From: WFZT01 sp964571845
Lineage (GTDB): Bacteria > Hydrothermota > Hydrothermia > B15-G9 > WFZT01
DNA length: 5,556 bases
Assembly (NCBI GenBank): GCA_964571845.1
Contig: CAZNDM010000097.1
Location: 1-5,556 of the forward strand
Direction: 5' to 3'
The translations under genes were made by a program, and so were the position numbers. Shown piece by piece: positions 5,347 to 5,556 of this stretch (its first letter is position 1; every line of letters begins with the position of its first letter). The notes under the pieces are model-generated. The model was not told where the DNA came from. It saw only the letters and a list, made by a program, of their open reading frames with translations, and did no database searches.

Positions 5347-5556
5347 AACCTCATCCCCGCAGTGTGTTAGCGTCCCGAAATAACCTTCCCCACAATGTGT
5401 TAGGCATCGTGAGGAGATCTCCCAATGACCTCTTCCCTTACTTTGTGGGAAATATCCCTTCGAACCTCTCCCCCACTTCACGGGAGACTTTCCTTCAACC
5501 CGACAATGTTAGAACCCGGAGAGTTTATCATCCCGGCTCCCCTACCTCGCGGGCGA
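5347..5556. repeat. Right array of ~35 bp degenerate repeats, inverted relative to the left array
   Basis: About six imperfect units beginning with AACCT- or GACC-like heads near 5347, 5382, 5427, 5463, 5497 and 5530, mostly 33-36 bp apart, with one longer interval after 5382. The unit at 5463 (AACCTCTCCCCCACTTCACG and on) resembles the reverse complement of left-array units, which begin AACCTTCCCTCCCGCTTTGC. Units at 5347 and 5382 share a CCCCRCARTGTGTTAG core, and the unit at 5497 keeps a shorter form of it. Stems are mostly broken; TTCCC (5433-5437) with GGGAA (5447-5451) is one of the better survivors. The array lies upstream of the operon promoter and runs off the window end. No gene was found from 5238 to the end; the open frame across 5242-5481 is a by-product of the repeat. 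Confidence 0.75.

Noticed and set aside
5242..5481. Minus-strand 79-residue frame upstream of fdhA as a leader gene
   Set aside because: It crosses the promoter and the fdhA ribosome binding site and is mostly repeat-encoded; the expected transcript starts after its start codon.

Overview
The window holds one compact four-gene operon on the minus strand, transcribed from about 5250 down to 366. It is bracketed on both sides by arrays of a degenerate, hairpin-forming repeat of about 35 bp. The genes, in transcription order, are: a cysteine-type molybdenum/tungsten formate dehydrogenase catalytic subunit (5237-3189); an iron-sulfur subunit of the HydB (sulfhydrogenase beta) family (3192-2179); a flavin/2Fe-2S NAD(P)-reductase subunit of the HydG (sulfhydrogenase gamma) family (2182-1367); and the tRNA 2-thiouridine synthase MnmA (1370-366). 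Each of the three junctions is a 4-base ATGA overlap, so the genes are very likely co-transcribed and translationally coupled.

The organism looks like an anaerobic, probably thermophilic bacterium. It has strong GGAGG-type ribosome binding sites, a near-consensus sigma70 promoter, oxygen-sensitive Fe-S enzymes, Arg codons of the AGA/AGG type, and redox partner subunits best known from hyperthermophilic Thermococcales sulfhydrogenases. MnmA and the promoter argue for a bacterium rather than an archaeon. A Thermotogota-like or similar lineage would fit, but nothing in the window proves the phylum.

Region by region: 1-260 is the left repeat array, with near-perfect hairpin units at the window edge and degraded units toward the operon. 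261-365 is an AT-richer gene-free stretch without a convincing terminator. 366-5237 is the operon. 5238-5290 holds a short leader and a promoter with a TTGACA -35 box. 5291-5346 is AT-rich. 5347-5556 is the right array, built from the same repeat family in the opposite orientation. Both arrays run off the window.

How the genes work together (inference from families): the formate dehydrogenase subunit takes electrons from formate at its Mo/W-bisPGD centre. The HydB-like subunit conducts them through 4Fe-4S clusters, and the HydG-like subunit delivers them through 2Fe-2S and FAD to NAD(P)+, or the reverse for CO2 reduction. This would be a soluble formate:NAD(P)+ oxidoreductase made with hydrogenase-type adaptors. 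MnmA thiolates U34 of Lys/Glu/Gln tRNAs and has no enzymatic role in formate metabolism. Its placement as the last coupled gene, without a good ribosome binding site of its own, is the least expected part of the locus.
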